This document shows, piece by piece, positions 1-11,580 of a stretch of 64,000 bases of DNA; the first letter of the stretch is position 1, and every line of letters begins with the position of its first letter. Origin of the DNA: Eutreptiella sp. 'Long Island Sound 2002' (taxonomy: Eukaryota; Euglenozoa; Euglenophyceae; Eutreptiales; Eutreptiaceae); the NCBI GenBank assembly GCA_964036045.1, contig OZ038378.1, positions 44,976,639 through 45,040,638 of the forward strand. The letters are read 5' to 3'. The notes below the pieces were generated by a model, which saw only the letters and a program-made list of their open reading frames with translations, did not search any database and had not been told where the DNA came from. The position numbers and the translations under genes were made by a program.

Positions 1-187
1 GCGCCCCCCCACCGTCACCGACGCCGCCGCCACCACCTTCATAGCGGAGCGCGCCCCAGCCCAAGCACGACGCACCTCGTCCCGCCACCTCTCAAAGCCC
101 ACACCCCAGGCCCACGGCCCGCCCCCGACCAGGCCAGAACGATGCCAGGGTCCGCCAGCAGCGTCCCCGCCCCCCTAGAAACCCTCG

Positions 188-1111
188 ATGACAGCCCACA
201 TACAGCGCATGCCCCGCTACCGCCGCCGCCGCGAGTCCCCACCCAACCCCGAGGCGGAGACCGTCGCACACCCGCGGGTCCACATCCGCTCGCATCCCCA
301 GTCCCCGCGCACCCCCACGGTACAGGACTACGAGGAATCCCCCAGGCCCGCCACCGCCACCGGTCCCCACGACCCCGTCACACCCGGCCACGCCAACTCC
401 TCCGCCCAAGACCGCGGCCCCGCCCAGGGACAGTGGTGGCGGCGCTGGACCCACAGGCAGCTCTGGGAGCTGCGAAAGTGGGCCCGGGGAGAGCCCTCCC
501 TCGAGGGCCTGGTCCACCGGCCCGGCAAGGGGTCGGTGGAGAACTGCCGCCTCCGGCCGGCGGGGGGGTGGATGCCGAAGGCCGCATGGGAAGCCATGCT
601 GGCCGATGCGCTCCATCCCCTGGGAGTCCACCCCCGCAACCTCCCCGCGCCCCAGGACCACCCGTATGTCCTCAGGCGCCTGCAGGAGACCCTCCAGGCA
701 ACACAGCCAGACGGCATCGGCCTGTGGGACATCACCCAAAGCCCAGCCCCGCACACACACACCCTCTCACCACACCACAAGCGTCGGCGCACCGAAACTG
801 GCAGAACCCACAGCACCCCAGGAGCCCTGCGGGCCACACAACACGACCCGCCTGACCCCCCGGCCAGCGGCGCCGCCACCCAACCCCGTTACCCAGCAAA
901 CCACCACCACGGGGCGCCACGCCAGGCCCCGCCCAGAAGTCACCAAACGAACCGGACGCCGAAGGACGCCAACGCACACGACAACGGGCACCACTACGCC
1001 CAAAGGCACCGAACCCAGGCCCGCTACCGTCGCAACCGCCTAACCGAGCCAAAACCCAAACACAAATCAAACCCGAGCCACACACCGAAACCGCTAACCC
1101 TTGACTCCTAA
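188..1111 (+). CDS. Unidentified Pro/His/Arg/Thr-rich open frame in family A copy 1
   Basis: An open frame of 307 codons that I do not recognise. Most of it is low-complexity (Pro, His, Thr, Arg), as expected from CAC/CCG-rich DNA. Residues about 80-185 have a more normal composition, with a Trp-rich stretch (QWWRRWTHRQLWELRKW) and a predicted amphipathic segment before a Pro-rich tail. It lies 5' of the repeat array and 3' module in the same orientation, so it could be the end of a coding region of the family-A retroposon. Overlapping frames on both strands are also open because the DNA is about 70% GC, so the coding assignment is weak. No catalytic motif is visible. Confidence 0.2.
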   Translation: MTAHIQRMPRYRRRRESPPNPEAETVAHPRVHIRSHPQSPRTPTVQDYEESPRPATATGPHDPVTPGHANSSAQDRGPAQGQWWRRWTHRQLWELRKWARGEPSLEGLVHRPGKGSVENCRLRPAGGWMPKAAWEAMLADALHPLGVHPRNLPAPQDHPYVLRRLQETLQATQPDGIGLWDITQSPAPHTHTLSPHHKRRRTETGRTHSTPGALRATQHDPPDPPASGAATQPRYPANHHHGAPRQAPPRSHQTNRTPKDANAHDNGHHYAQRHRTQARYRRNRLTEPKPKHKSNPSHTPKPLTLDS

Positions 1112-1469
1112 CCAGGCCCGCCGAGGGAACAACGTAGCCACAGCCCACACCCACAGCCCACACAGCTGCCTAACCAGCCGTCCCAGGAAGCAAGGAGACA
1201 CCTAATGAAACCAACCCTGGCCCATACCCGTGTACATCAGGACGCGCGAGCCGCACCTCTGGGGCGCGACTGCCGCCACAGCACCGACGACACACGCCAG
1301 AGGACACAACACTATTGCATCGCCGCACCAGCTGCCCGTGCCTGTGCCTGCATTGTACGGGCGCCCCTGTTTTTCTTTTTTTTCCATCAAAACCAAAAAA
1401 AATGAAAATTAGGGGGGGAGAAAGAGGGACACAACCACCAATGGCACACGCGCACCGCACACAGCGCGC
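1112..1469. other. Non-coding stretch between open frame and array
   Basis: CA-rich sequence followed by a T-rich/A-rich island at about 1370-1410 and a short poly-G run. No gene or structured RNA was recognised. Confidence 0.4.
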
Positions 1470-2190
1470 ACACCGGTGAACGGGCGCCACAAGGGCCAGG
1501 ACACCGCACACGCGCGTGCACCGAGGGCAACAAAGGGACGAGACACCACGGCCTGGCACACCGGTGAACAGGAGCCAAGAGGCCCAGGACACTGCGCACA
1601 CAAAGCAACACACCGAGCGAGCGCACCGGTGAACAGGAGCCAAGTGGCCCAGGACACCGCACACGGAACACAACACACCGAGCGGGCACACCGGTGAGCA
1701 GGGGCCGAGGGGCCCAGGACGCCACACACGCAACACAACACACCGAGCGGACACACCGGTGAACAGGAGCCAAGTGGCCCAGGACACCGCAGAAACAACA
1801 CAACAAACCGCGCGGGCACACCGGTGAACAGGAGCCAAGTGGCACAGGACACCGCACAAACAAAACAAAAGACAGAGCAGGCACACCGGTGAACAGGAGC
1901 CAAGTGACCCAGGACACCGCGCATGCAAAGCAACACACGGAGCAGGCGCACCGGCGAACAGGAGCCAAGTGGCCCTGGACACCACACACGCAACACAAGA
2001 CACTCAGCGGGCACACCGGTGAACGGGAGCCAAGGGGCCCGGGACACTGCACGCACAACGCACCACACTGAGCAGGCACACCGGTGAACAGAAGCGAAGT
2101 GGCCCAGGACACCGCAGACACGACACAACAAACCGCGCGAGCACACCGGTGAACAGGAGCCAAGAGGCCCGGGACACTGCGCACACATAG
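1470..2190. repeat. 65-bp tandem array, family A copy 1
   Basis: About 11 diverged units, each starting near CACCGGTGAACAGGAGCC and containing GGCCCAGGACACCGC. Unit length is 65 bp, measured on clean spacing in the sister array (TTCACCGG at 4860 and 4925). It is oriented opposite to the 4030-8590 arrays. Confidence 0.9.
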
Positions 2191-2764
2191 GGCAGACGAG
2201 GGACAGGAAAGACCCAACACCCCATGGGTTGGACACACCGGGGCGACCGGGCCGACCCACCGGGCCAGGGGCAGGAGCAGTACTCCAAGGCCACTGGTCT
2301 GAGCCCGGCCAGGCTGCATCGGGGACCATGGCAGACGTCACCCGGAGCCATGGAAGCAACCGGTGGCAGGCGAGTCGGTACACAGTCTAGGAGGGGGTCG
2401 CCTGCCAGGCAGAGTGGCCCTGCAACTCAAACCACAAGGGTGAGGCGGTCGTACCGTAGACAAGCGGGAGCAATACCCCAAGTGGTGAGAGATACTCCAC
2501 ACGGCTGGGCAGCCCCCAGAGCTGCCGCCCAAAGGAGGGGGCATGTGGCGCTACCCATGGACACATGTGGGGACACCCTCCCACCTGAGACACATGGACC
2601 GGGTGGCCGAGACAATGCCTTCCCAAGCACATGCGGGAGCGGCTCAAGAGGCACCTGACATAGGGCAGCCAGAGGGACAGGACGTCCCCTTGGCAAGACC
2701 TTCTTCCTGCTTTGTCAAAGGAGGCATCCCGAGCTCCCGAAGATACCTACCTACCTACCTACCT
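2191..2764 (+). other. 3' terminal module and (ACCT)n tail, family A copy 1
   Basis: Unique sequence running from the end of the array to the tail (ACCT x5, 2745-2764). Clear homologues lie at 3464-4030 (inverted) and 13541-14121 (direct). It contains CCCCTTGGCAAGACC at 2686-2700, a motif conserved at the same place in all family A and B ends. Confidence 0.7.
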
Positions 2765-3463
2765 TTTAACTGTCTCTGAATTCAGTTGCTTGGCCAGGTC
2801 ATAGTCTGTGTCTGGCTCAACTCCTTTGCTCCACATTCCTAACCAACTCCATTTCATCCAAAAGAGTGCACATGAAGTGCCTGAGGCTAATTGGGAGGCA
2901 AGAATCATACCAGCTTTCATATAAAAATCATTTTTTTTATCCATTTGTGATTGAATCTATGTATTTAAGCCTGCTTTGTCTATCTGCAGCCCTTCTGTGA
3001 TACACTGGATTTCAAAGCTATTCATTAATTCGATCCACATCCTGTTCCTGCTCTACTTGCTGCTGTGGCTTGGTTTTCCAACATCAAAAGCTGCAGGATT
3101 TCATCAAAACGATTAGGGCACTAATCAAGGACATCCTTCTTCAGGTTTAGGTACACGGCAGGGGGGGTCGGGGGCAACAGTGTCAGACACGACGTACTCG
3201 TCTCCCCCAGGAGTAGTTTCTACGGCTTCTTGGGGCCGTAGTTGGTTTCTCAGGACATCCAGGGTGTAGCTGCTGGTCTCACGGTGAATTTCCTGGACCA
3301 AACCAAGGTCCAGATCTTCCCAGGGTACTGGGGCTAGGCCCTTGTCCACCACGCTTGGCATGCTCCCCCATCCTGGTTTCCCGATGGGCGGCTTGCGACC
3401 CAGAGGCAAGTAGATGGCGTCGTTCGGCAGCTGGGTGGAGGTGAGTGTCAGCTTCTCCAATAG
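2765..3463 (-). pseudogene. Gypsy-like polyprotein fragment, sister of RE-1, trapped between two family-A tails
   Basis: The minus strand encodes a segment with LEKLTLTSTQLP, YLPLGRKPPIGKPGWGSM, PWEDLD and a TPGGDEYVVSDTVAPD stretch ending at a stop near 3125. It is followed by AT-rich non-coding DNA. The whole 2765-3463 block is homologous in the same orientation to 17227-17933 in RE-1, including the AT-rich part. It is cut on both sides exactly at (ACCT)n/(AGGT)n tails of family-A copies 1 and 2, so both retroposons appear to have inserted into, or recombined within, one retroelement copy. It represents the region after the aspartic protease; no catalytic residue lies in this piece. Confidence 0.7.
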
Positions 3464-4030
3464 AGGTAGGTAGGTAGGTATCTTCGGGAGCTCGGTATGC
3501 ATCCTTTGACAATGCAGGAAGAAAGTCTTACCGAGGGGACGTCCTGTCCCTCCCACTGTTCTAGTTCAGGTGCCTCTTAAGCCGCTCCCGTAGGAGCTTG
3601 GGAAGGCAGTGTCGAGGCCACCCGGTCCAGGTGTCCCAGGTGGGAGGGTGTCGCCACATGTGTCCATGGGTAGTGCCACATGCCCCCCCCCTTTGAGCGG
3701 CAGCTCTGGGGACTGCCCAGCCGTGTGCAGTATGTCTCACCACAAGGGGTATTGCTCCCGCTAGTCTAAGGTACGACCGCCTCACCCTTGTGGCTTGAGT
3801 TGCGGGGCCTCTCTGATTGGCAGGCGGCTCCCTCCTGGACTGTGTGCCGGTTTGCCTGTCAACGGTTGCTTCCATGGCTCTGGGTGACGTGTACCATGGT
3901 CCCCGATGCGGCCTGGCCGGGCTCGGACGAGTTGCCTTGGGGGACCGCCCCTGCTGCTGGCCCGGTGAGTCGGCTGGGTCGCCCCAGTGCGTCCGACCCA
4001 TGGGCGGTTGGTTCTTTCCTGTCCCTCGGC
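3464..4030 (-). other. 3' terminal module and tail, family A copy 2
   Basis: Inverted homologue of 2191-2764 and 13541-14121. Tail at 3464-3480; the pre-tail motif CCCCTCGGTAAGAC is at about 3525-3538 (minus strand). Confidence 0.7.
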
Positions 4031-5530
4031 CGCCCTACATGTGCACGTGTGTGCGGTGTCCTGGGCCTCTTGACTCCTGTTCACCGGTGCGCCCGCTCGG
4101 TGCGTTGTTTTGCTTGAGCGGTGTCCTGGGCCATTTGGCTTCTGTTCACCAGTGTGCCTGTGTGGTTTGTTCTGTTGCGTCTGCTGTATCCTGGGCCACC
4201 TAGGTCCTGTACACCAGTGTGTCCGGTGGGTGCGTTGTTTTACTTTTGCGGTGTCCTCTGCAACATGGCTCGTGTTCAGCGGTGTGCCCGCTCGGTGAGT
4301 TGCTTTGCGCGTGCGGTGTCCTTGGCCATCTGGCTCCTGTGCACCGGTGTGCCCGCTCGGTGCGTTGTTTTGCATGTGCGGTGTCCTGGGCCACTTGGCT
4401 CCTGTTCACGGGTGTGCCGGCTGGCTGTGTTGTGTTGCATGTGCGGTGTCCTGGGCCACTTGGCTCCTGTTCACAGGTGTGCCTGCGTGGTTTGTTGTGT
4501 TGCGTCTGTGGTGTCCTGGGCCACTTGGCTCATGTTCACCGGTGTGCCCACTCGGTGCGTTGCTTTGCGTGTGCGGTGTCCTGGGCAACCTGGCTCCTGT
4601 TCACCGCTGGTCCGGCTCGGTGCGTTCCGTTGCGTGTGCGGTGTCCTGGGCCACTTGGCTCCTGTTCACCGGTGTGCCCGCTCTGTGCTTTGTTTTACTT
4701 GTGCGGTGTCCTGGCCCGCTTGGCTCCTGTTCACCGGTGTGCCTGCTCGGTGCGTTGTTTTGCGTGTGCGGTGTCCTTGGCAACTTGGCTCCTGTTCACC
4801 GGTGTGCCCGCTCAGTGTGTTGTTTTGCGTGTGCGGTGTCCTGGGCCACTTGACTCCTGTTCACCGGTGCGCCCGCTTGGTGCGTTGCTTTGTTGGTGCG
4901 GTGTCCGGGGCCACTTGGCTCCTGTTCACCGGTGTGCCTCTCAGTGCGTTGCTTTGCGTGTGCGGTGTCCTCGGCCACTTGACTCCCGTTCACTGGTGCG
5001 CCCGCGTGGTTTGTTTTGTTGCATGTGTGGTGTCCTTCACCGGTGTGCCCGCTCGCTGCGTTGCTTTCTGTGTGCGGTGTCCTGGGCCACTTGGCTCCTG
5101 TTCACCGGTGTGCCTGCTCGGTGCGTTGTGTTGCGTGTGCGGTGTTCTGGGCCACTTGGCTCCTGTTCGCCGGTGTGCCCGCGTGGTTTTCCTGTGTTGC
5201 GTGTGCAGTGTCCTGGGCCACCTGGCTGATGTTCAGCGGTGTGCCCGCTCGGTGCGTTCCTTTCTGTGTGCCGTGTCCTGGGCCACGTGGCTCCTGTTCA
5301 CCGGTGTGCCCGCTCGGTGCGTTGTGTTGCGCGTGCGGTGTCCTGCGCCACTTGACTCCTGTTCAATGGTGCGCCCCCTCGGTGTGTTGCTTTGATGGTG
5401 CGGTATCCTTGGCCAGTTGGCTCCTGTTCACCTGTGTGCCCGCTCGGTGTGCTGTGTTGCGTGTGCGGTGTCCTGGGCCACTTGGCTCCTGTTCACCAGT
5501 GTGCCCGCTCAGTGCGTTGCTTTGCGTGTG
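4030..5530. repeat. 65-bp tandem array, family A copy 2, block 1
   Basis: About 23 units with the landmarks CTGTTCACCGGTGTGCCCGC and GTGTCCTGGGCCACTTGGCT. Since 65 is not a multiple of 3 and the unit lacks stops, long open frames appear in several frames; they are repeat artefacts. The stretch from about 4200 closely matches the one from about 6150 over several units (offset about 1.95 kb), showing a higher-order duplication. Confidence 0.92.
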
Positions 5531-6139
5531 CGGGTTTGAGGTTTCAGGTTTGATTTTGCGGGTACTAGACTCCTTTCGGCCACGGGGGGCCACCTGGTCG
5601 GGCCAGGTGAGATCCTCCCCACCGGGTCCTAGTGGGGGCCCTCCAAGACGCACCTCCTGCCTGGTGGCGGAGTCCCCGGGGTTCACAGCGCTCGGAGCCC
5701 CCTCCCACCCCGGCTTCCCCTGTTCGCCACCCCCCGGTCAGTGCATCAATTGGCAGCCGTGGCTGCGGGCGCTTACCCACTGCGTCGCCCCCCTAATGCG
5801 TGGTCGCCCGGGGCGCCGGCGCTGCCGGGCCCGTGCTACTGGCTTGTCGCCACTGAGACCCTGTTGGGCTGGCGCGGTGGCTGCCTAGCGTTGGGGTTGG
5901 GGCGTGGCGCAGTGCGCCACTACTGCCTTGGCGGGTGCAGTGCCCCGTCCGTGTGTGCGCGGCGCTCGCGGCTGGTTTGGGGGGCCCGGGCCGGTGCCTG
6001 GTGTTGTGTTCCCCCCGTTTCCCCCTTCCCGCCCCGCGTGTCTGGCGCTGTGTGTGGCGGGCCGTCCTGTCCGGGTGTCCCCTACCCTCGCTCTCTGGTA
6101 CGCCATTCCACGCGGTCTGTGCGTTCCGCGGGCTCGGCC
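5531..6139. other. Unique GC-rich spacer interrupting the 65-bp array
   Basis: About 600 bp of non-repetitive sequence that separates two blocks of the same array. No recognisable coding domain, inverted repeats or clear direct repeats at its ends were seen. It may be an old insertion or an original spacer. Confidence 0.5.
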
Positions 6140-8590
6140 CTTGGCCACTTAGCTCCCGTTCACCAGTGTGTCCGGTTGGTGCGTTGTTTTAGTTGTGCAG
6201 TGTCCTGGGCAACTTGGCTCGTGTTCAGCGGTGTGCCCGCTCGGTGAGTTGCTTTGCGTGTGCGTTGTTCTTGGCCATCTGGCTCCTGTGCATCGGTGTG
6301 CCCGCTCGGTGCGTTGTTTTGCATGTGCGGTGTCCTGGGCCACTTGGCTCCTGTTCACAGGTGTGCCGGCTGGGTGTGTTGTGTTGCATGTGCGGTGTCC
6401 TGGGCCACTTGGCTCCTGTTCACAGGTGTGCCTGCGTGGTTTGTTGTGTTGCGTCTGTGGTGTCCTGGGCCACTTGGCTCCTGTTCACCGGTGTGCGCAC
6501 TCGGTGCGTTGCTTTGCGTGTGCGGTGTCCTGGGCCATCTGGCCCCTGTTCACCGCTGGTCCCGCTCGGTGCGTTCCGTTGCGTGTGCGGTGTCCTGGGC
6601 CACTTGGCTCCTGTTCACCGGTGTGCCCGCTCTGTGCTTTGTTTTACTTGTGCGGTGTCCTGGCCCGCTTGGCTCCTGTTCACAGGTGTGCCTGCTCGGT
6701 GCGTTGTTTTGCGTGTGCGGTGTCCTTGGCCACTTGGCTCCTGTTCACCGGTGTGCCCAGTCAGTGTGTTGTTTTGCGTGTGCGGTGTCCTGGGCCACTT
6801 GACTCCTGTTCCCCGGTGCGCCCGCTCGGTGCGTTGCTTTGTTGGTGCGGTGTCCGGGGCCACTTGGCTCCTGTTGACCGGTGTGCCTCTCAGTGCGTTG
6901 CTTTGCGTGTGCGGTGTCCTGGGCCACTTGACTCCTGTTCACTGGTGCGCCCGCGTGGTTTGTTTTGTTGCGTGTGTGGTGTCTTGGGCCACGTGGCACC
7001 TGTTCACCGGTGTGCCCGCTCGCTGCGTCGCTTTGTGTGTGCGGTCTCCTGGGCCACTTGGCTCCTGTTCACCGGTGTGCCTGCTCGGCGCGTTGTGTTG
7101 CGTGTGCGGTCTTCTGGGCCACTTGGCTCCTGTTCACCGGTGTGCCCACTCGGTGCGTTGCTTTGCATGTGCTGCGTCCTGGGCCACTTGGCTCCTGTTC
7201 ACCGCTGGTCCCGCTCGGTGCGTTGTGTTGCGTGTACGGTGTCCTAGGCCACTTGGCACCTGTTCACCGGTGTGCCGCTCGGTGCTTTGTTTTACTTGTG
7301 CGGTGTACTGGGCCGCTTTGCTCCTGTTCACTGCTGGTCCCGCTCGGTGCGTTGTGTTGCGTGTGCGGTGTCCTGGGCCACTTGGCTCCTGTTCACCGGT
7401 GTGCCCGCTCGGTGCTTTGCTTTACTTGTGCGGTGTCCTGGGCCACCTGGTTCCTGTTCACCGCTGGTCCCGCTGGGTGCGTTGTGTTGCGTGTGCGGTG
7501 TCCTGGGCCACCTGGCTCCTGTTCACCGGTGTGCCCGCGTGGTTTGTTGTGTCGCGTGTGCAGTGTTCTGGGTCACTTGGCTCCTGTTCACCGGTGCGCC
7601 TGCTCGGTGCGTTGTTTTACTTGTGCGGTGTCCTTGGCCACTTGGCTCCTGTTCACTGGTGTGCCCGCCCGGTGTATTGTGTCGCGTTTGCGGTGTCCTT
7701 GGCCACTTGGCTCCTGTTCACCGGTGTGCCCGCTCAGTGCGTTGCTTTGTGTGTGCGGTGTCCTGGGCCACTTGACCCCTGTTCAACGGTGCGCCCGCTC
7801 GGTGCGTTGCTTTGTTGGTGCGGTGTCCTGGGCCACTTGGCTCCTGTTCACCGGTGTGCCCGCTCGCTGCGTTGCTTTGTGTGTGCGGTGTCCTGGGCCA
7901 CGTGATTCCTGTTCACGGGTGTGCCCGCTCGGTGCGTTGTGTTGCGTGTGCGGTGTCCTGGGCCACTTGACTTCTGTTGACTGGTTTCTGCGCTCGGTGC
8001 GTTGCTTTGCGTGTGCGCTGTCCTGGGCCACGTGGCTCCTGTTCACCGGTGTGCCCGCTCGGTGCGTTGTGTTGCGCGTGCGGTGTTCTGGGCCACTTGA
8101 CTCCTGTTCAACGGTGCGCCCCCTCGGTGGGTTGCTTTGTTGGTGCGGTATCCTTGACCACTTCGGTCCTGTTCACCGGTGTGCCCGCTCGGTGCATTGT
8201 GTGGCGTGTGCGGTGTCCTGGGCCACTTGGCTCCTGTTCACCGCTGTGCCCGCTCGGTGTGTTGTGTTGCGTGTGCGGTGTCCTGGGCCACTTGGCTCCT
8301 GTTCACCAGTGTGCCCGCTTGGTGCGTTGTTTTGCGTGTGCGGTGTTCTGGGACACTCGGCTCCTGTTCACCGGTGTACCCGCAGTGTGTTTTGTGTTGT
8401 GGGTGCGGTGTCCTGGCCTCTTGGCTCCTTTTCACCGGTGTGCCTTCTCGTTCTGTTGTGTTGCGTGTACGGTGACCTGGGCCACTTAACTCTTGATCAC
8501 CGGTGTGCTCGCCCGGTGTGCTGTGCGGTGACCTGGGCCTCTCCGCTCCTGTTCCCCGGTGTGCACGCTCGGTGTGTTGTGCTGTGGGTG
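6140..8590. repeat. 65-bp tandem array, family A copy 2, block 2
   Basis: About 38 units of the same repeat in the same orientation as block 1, including variant units with a CACCGCTGGTCCCGCTCGG version of the core. Some variants recur together, indicating amplification of multi-unit blocks. Confidence 0.92.
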
Positions 8591-8860
8591 GCATGTGCGG
8601 GGCGTCGCTGCGGGGCGCACACTCGTCCATCCGTACGGCTGCTATTCGTAGCAGGCAGTGGCTTGGTATCCTCCGGGCACGCACTCGTACATCCGGACGG
8701 CGGCTGTTCGTAGCCGGCAGGGGCTGGTTACACTCCGGGCGCACACTCGTCCATCCGGACGGCGGCTGTTCCGTAGCCGACAGGGGCCCGGTTCTCTGCC
8801 GGGCGCGCACACCTCCGTCCGGACGGCGGCTGGTGTACCTTGGCACCTGTCCTCGTGCCT
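8591..8860. repeat. ~62-bp tandem repeat next to the 65-bp array (copy 2)
   Basis: About four units with the landmark CGTCCATCCGGACGGCGGCT and a following GTAGCCGGCAGGGGCTGG. The inverted counterpart lies at 11581-11815 in copy 3. Confidence 0.75.
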
Positions 8861-9567
8861 TGGTTCGTTGCGTGTTGTGCGCGCTCTCCGGGTTTGCGGC
8901 ACCCGGAGGCCGTTGCTGCTTGGGACCTGTCCGTGTACCTTGATTGTGGCCGGCGGCGTGCCTGTCTGGCGTGCCTCGTGGCCCCGCGTGGTGCGCCGCG
9001 CATCCTCCGGTCTGGCCGCTGTCGGTGCTCCGGTGGGGTTTCGCAACGCCGTGGTGCCTTTCCCCACCCCGGGGGCTTGCGCCCCCGGCTTTACTGGGTC
9101 GCTGCGCAAGGCACGCAGAGGCCGGCTGAGAAGCGGGCTCATTGTGCCTGCCGCTGGCACCTGCTGAGGCAGGGGCGCTGGGCGCGCTCCGCGTCGTATG
9201 CGTTCGGGGCCCTGCGATCTGGTTGCCCTTGGCGGGTCGCTCCGGCGTCGGTCTTGGGCTGCGTGCGCTGCGGTGGTTTGCGTGTGTGGACCCGGTCACT
9301 GACGCGTCCGTTTTCCTGTACCCTCTGTCGTTCGACAGAGATTCGGCCTGTGCACGGGGGCTGTTTCGTTTGGACGCCGACACCACCCATTGCGGGTCAG
9401 AGGATGCACCGCCCCGGTCCCGTGCGTGTGTGCATGTGCTCGTCCGTCCTGGCCGGATCGGGCTGGCTGGCCTCCCGGGCGCGTTCTGGTGCATCCCACC
9501 TCTTCCTCTGGCCGCTTTGTCTTTCTGCTTTGCTCGGCCCCCTCCGCGCTCTGGCTGCCCCTTTGTT
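8861..9567 (-). other. Unique segment of family A copy 2, inverted match to 10866-11580
   Basis: On the minus strand it matches the plus-strand segment of copy 3 between its ~250-bp and ~62-bp repeats (for example CAGAAAGACAAAG...GGCC near 9520 and near 10890). No confident protein domain; open frames here are compositional. Confidence 0.5.
9559..9567. repeat. Target-site duplication, left copy (family A copy 3)
   Basis: CCCTTTGTT, identical to 14124-14132. It lies immediately 5' of copy 3 and within copy 2. Confidence 0.65.
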
Positions 9568-10095
9568 GGGAAAACGACACCGAAACACGCCACCAGCAGA
9601 CAACCACGGGCCACCAGACCCAGCACCACACCAAAGGAAACAGCACAACACACAGCAGCGCACCACAGCACCAGGCGCCGGCAACAGCACGCACCACACG
9701 AACAGCACAACGCAAGCACACCAGCACAGCAAGGCACAGCACCGCACAGAGCGGAGAGGACAGAAAACGCACAGCACAGCACCCCAGTACACACACAGCA
9801 CAAAGCAGAGCGTCGAACAACAGCACAAACCACCACGCCACGACAAAACACACACAGCACAGAGCACAGAGCGCGGGGGAACGCCGCAAAACACAGCGCC
9901 GCAAAGCACAGGGCCCCAGGGCGACGGGCAGCGCCAGGGGGCACGGCACAACAAGCAGCAACACCACCTGAGCGGAACAAATGAACACAGCATACAACAG
10001 CACAGCAACGGGCGGCACAACGCGCAGCAGCGCGGCGCAGCACCACACCCAGGGACACACAGCACAGCACAGTACACGGCCCACAGCACCAAGCA
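9568..10095. other. CACAGCAC-rich segment of family A copy 3
   Basis: Low-complexity CA/CAG-rich DNA with an inverted homologue at about 15120-15650 in copy 2. Open frames across it are compositional. Confidence 0.6.
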
Positions 10096-10865
10096 GCAGC
10101 GACGAAAATCGCGAGACACAAAAGGGGGGGGGCAGCAACCACCAGGGAGCAGCCAACGGCCAGGCAAGACACAGACACGAGGCGAGAGCGCATGGAGAGC
10201 CGGGCAGCGGGAGGCCCACAATACAAACAAAACACAGCGCCAAGGCCCAGGGCACCCGGGGTCAGAAACCGGAGGAAGCCAAAGACAACGGGGGCGCACA
10301 AAGGAAGTGAAAAAAAGAACAAAAAAAAAGGGCACCAAGTGGAAGCAACAAAAACCGCCAGACACAAAGGAGGACAAGGGGGGGGGGCACAGCAACCACC
10401 AGGGAGCAGCCAACAACCGAGCTGGAGACGTAAAACAGGCGTGCGCGCACAGAGAGCCGAGAGGCCAGAGGTAAAAAAAAGGCACAGTGCAAAGGCTGAG
10501 GGCACCTGGGGCCGGAAACCAGAGAAAGCCAGAGACAACGGGGGCGCAGACAAGAGGAGAAAAAAATAAACAACAAAACGCAAGGCACCGAGCAGTGGAA
10601 ACAAAAAACGGGAGACGCAAAAGGAGGGGGGGGGCGCAGCAACCACAGGAGGGCAGCCAAGGCCAGGGGAGACACACAAACGAGGTGAGAGCCCACACGG
10701 AGCCAACAAAACAAACAACACACAGCGCCAAGGCCTGGAGCACCCGGGGCCGGAAACCAAAGAAAGCGAGAGACAAAGGGGGCGCGCAGAAAACAACGAG
10801 GGAGAAAAAAATAAGCACAAGGGGTGGGGGAGGGCAAACAAAAGACCAGGAAAGGGGCAACCCCA
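10096..10865. repeat. ~250-bp tandem repeat, about 3 units (copy 3)
   Basis: Units begin near 10098, 10345 and 10596, each with a purine-rich lead (AGACACAAAAGG followed by a G run), a CAGCAACCACCAGGGAGCAG block and a GGAAACC(A/G)GAG(A/G)AAGCC block. The inverted set lies at 14133-15120. Confidence 0.8.
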
Positions 10866-11580
10866 GCCTGAAGGGGGCCAAGCAAGACAGAAAGACAAAG
10901 AGGCCAAATGAAAAGGTGAGGCGCACCAAAACGTCCCCGGGAGGCCGGCCCGCCCGACCCGGCCAGGACGGACGAGCACATGCACACACGCACGGGACCC
11001 GGGCGTGGCGTCCTCAGACCCGCAAACGGAGGTGTCGGCGTCCACACGAAACAACCCTGCTGCACCGGCCCAGTCCCCCGTCGAACGACAGACGGTACGG
11101 GAAGCCGGACGCGTCAGTGACCGGCCCCACACACGCCTACCACCGCAGCGCACGCAGCCCAAGACCGACGCCGGAGGGACCCGCCAGGGACAACGCCGTC
11201 GCGGGCCCCGAACGGGTACGACCCGGAGCGAGCCCAGCGCCCCTGCCTTGGCAGGGGCCAGCGGCAAGTACAATGAGCCCGGTTCTCGACCGGCCTCCGC
11301 GTGCCCCGCGCAGCCACCCAGTAAAGCCGGGTGCGCAAGCCCCCGGGGTGGGGAAAGGCACCACGGCGCCGAGGAAGCCGACTGGAGCACCGAGAGCGAC
11401 CGGACCGGACGAAGCGCGGCGCACCACGCGGGGCCATGAGGCACGGCAGAGAGGCACGCCGACGGCCACAACCACGGCACGAGGACAGGTGCCAAGCAAC
11501 ACCAGCCGCCGTCCGGACGAACGTGTGCGCGCCTGGCAGCGAACCCAGCCCCTGCCGGCTACAGAACGGCCGCTGTCCGG
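10866..11580. other. Unique segment of family A copy 3
   Basis: Inverted counterpart of 8861-9567. Frames on both strands are open because of base composition; no domain was recognised. Confidence 0.45.

Larger units (their letters stand above)
1..2764 (+). mobile_element. Retroposon family A, copy 1 (5' end outside window)
   Basis: A plus-strand copy made of a GC-rich open-frame region, a 65-bp repeat array, a ~550-bp unique 3' module and an (ACCT)n tail at 2745-2764. The array-module-tail order recurs in inverted orientation at 3464-5530 and in direct orientation at 11830-14121, which defines the family. The shared 3' terminus with a short microsatellite tail is typical of target-primed retrotransposition. 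The 5' limit and its target duplication are not visible. Confidence 0.6.
3464..9567 (-). mobile_element. Retroposon family A, copy 2 (3' part)
   Basis: Minus-strand copy read from 9567 down to its tail at 3464-3480 (AGGT repeats on the plus strand). It contains a unique 5' segment, ~62-bp repeats, two blocks of the 65-bp array and the 3' module. Its 5' part continues at 14124-15885; copy 3 is inserted between the two parts. No matching target duplication was found beyond the tail, so the outer insertion site has been rearranged or lies elsewhere. Confidence 0.7.

Noticed and set aside
4030-5530. CRISPR-like array
   Set aside because: Units are contiguous 65-bp repeats without unique spacers, in a eukaryotic context with no cas genes.
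5531-6139. A gene in the spacer within the array
   Set aside because: Frames are open on both strands with no motif; GC bias is enough to explain them.
4121-8713. Several open frames of 300-580 codons rich in Cys, Val and Leu
   Set aside because: They lie wholly or mainly on the 65-bp array and exist in more than one frame because the unit has no stops; no frame is favoured.
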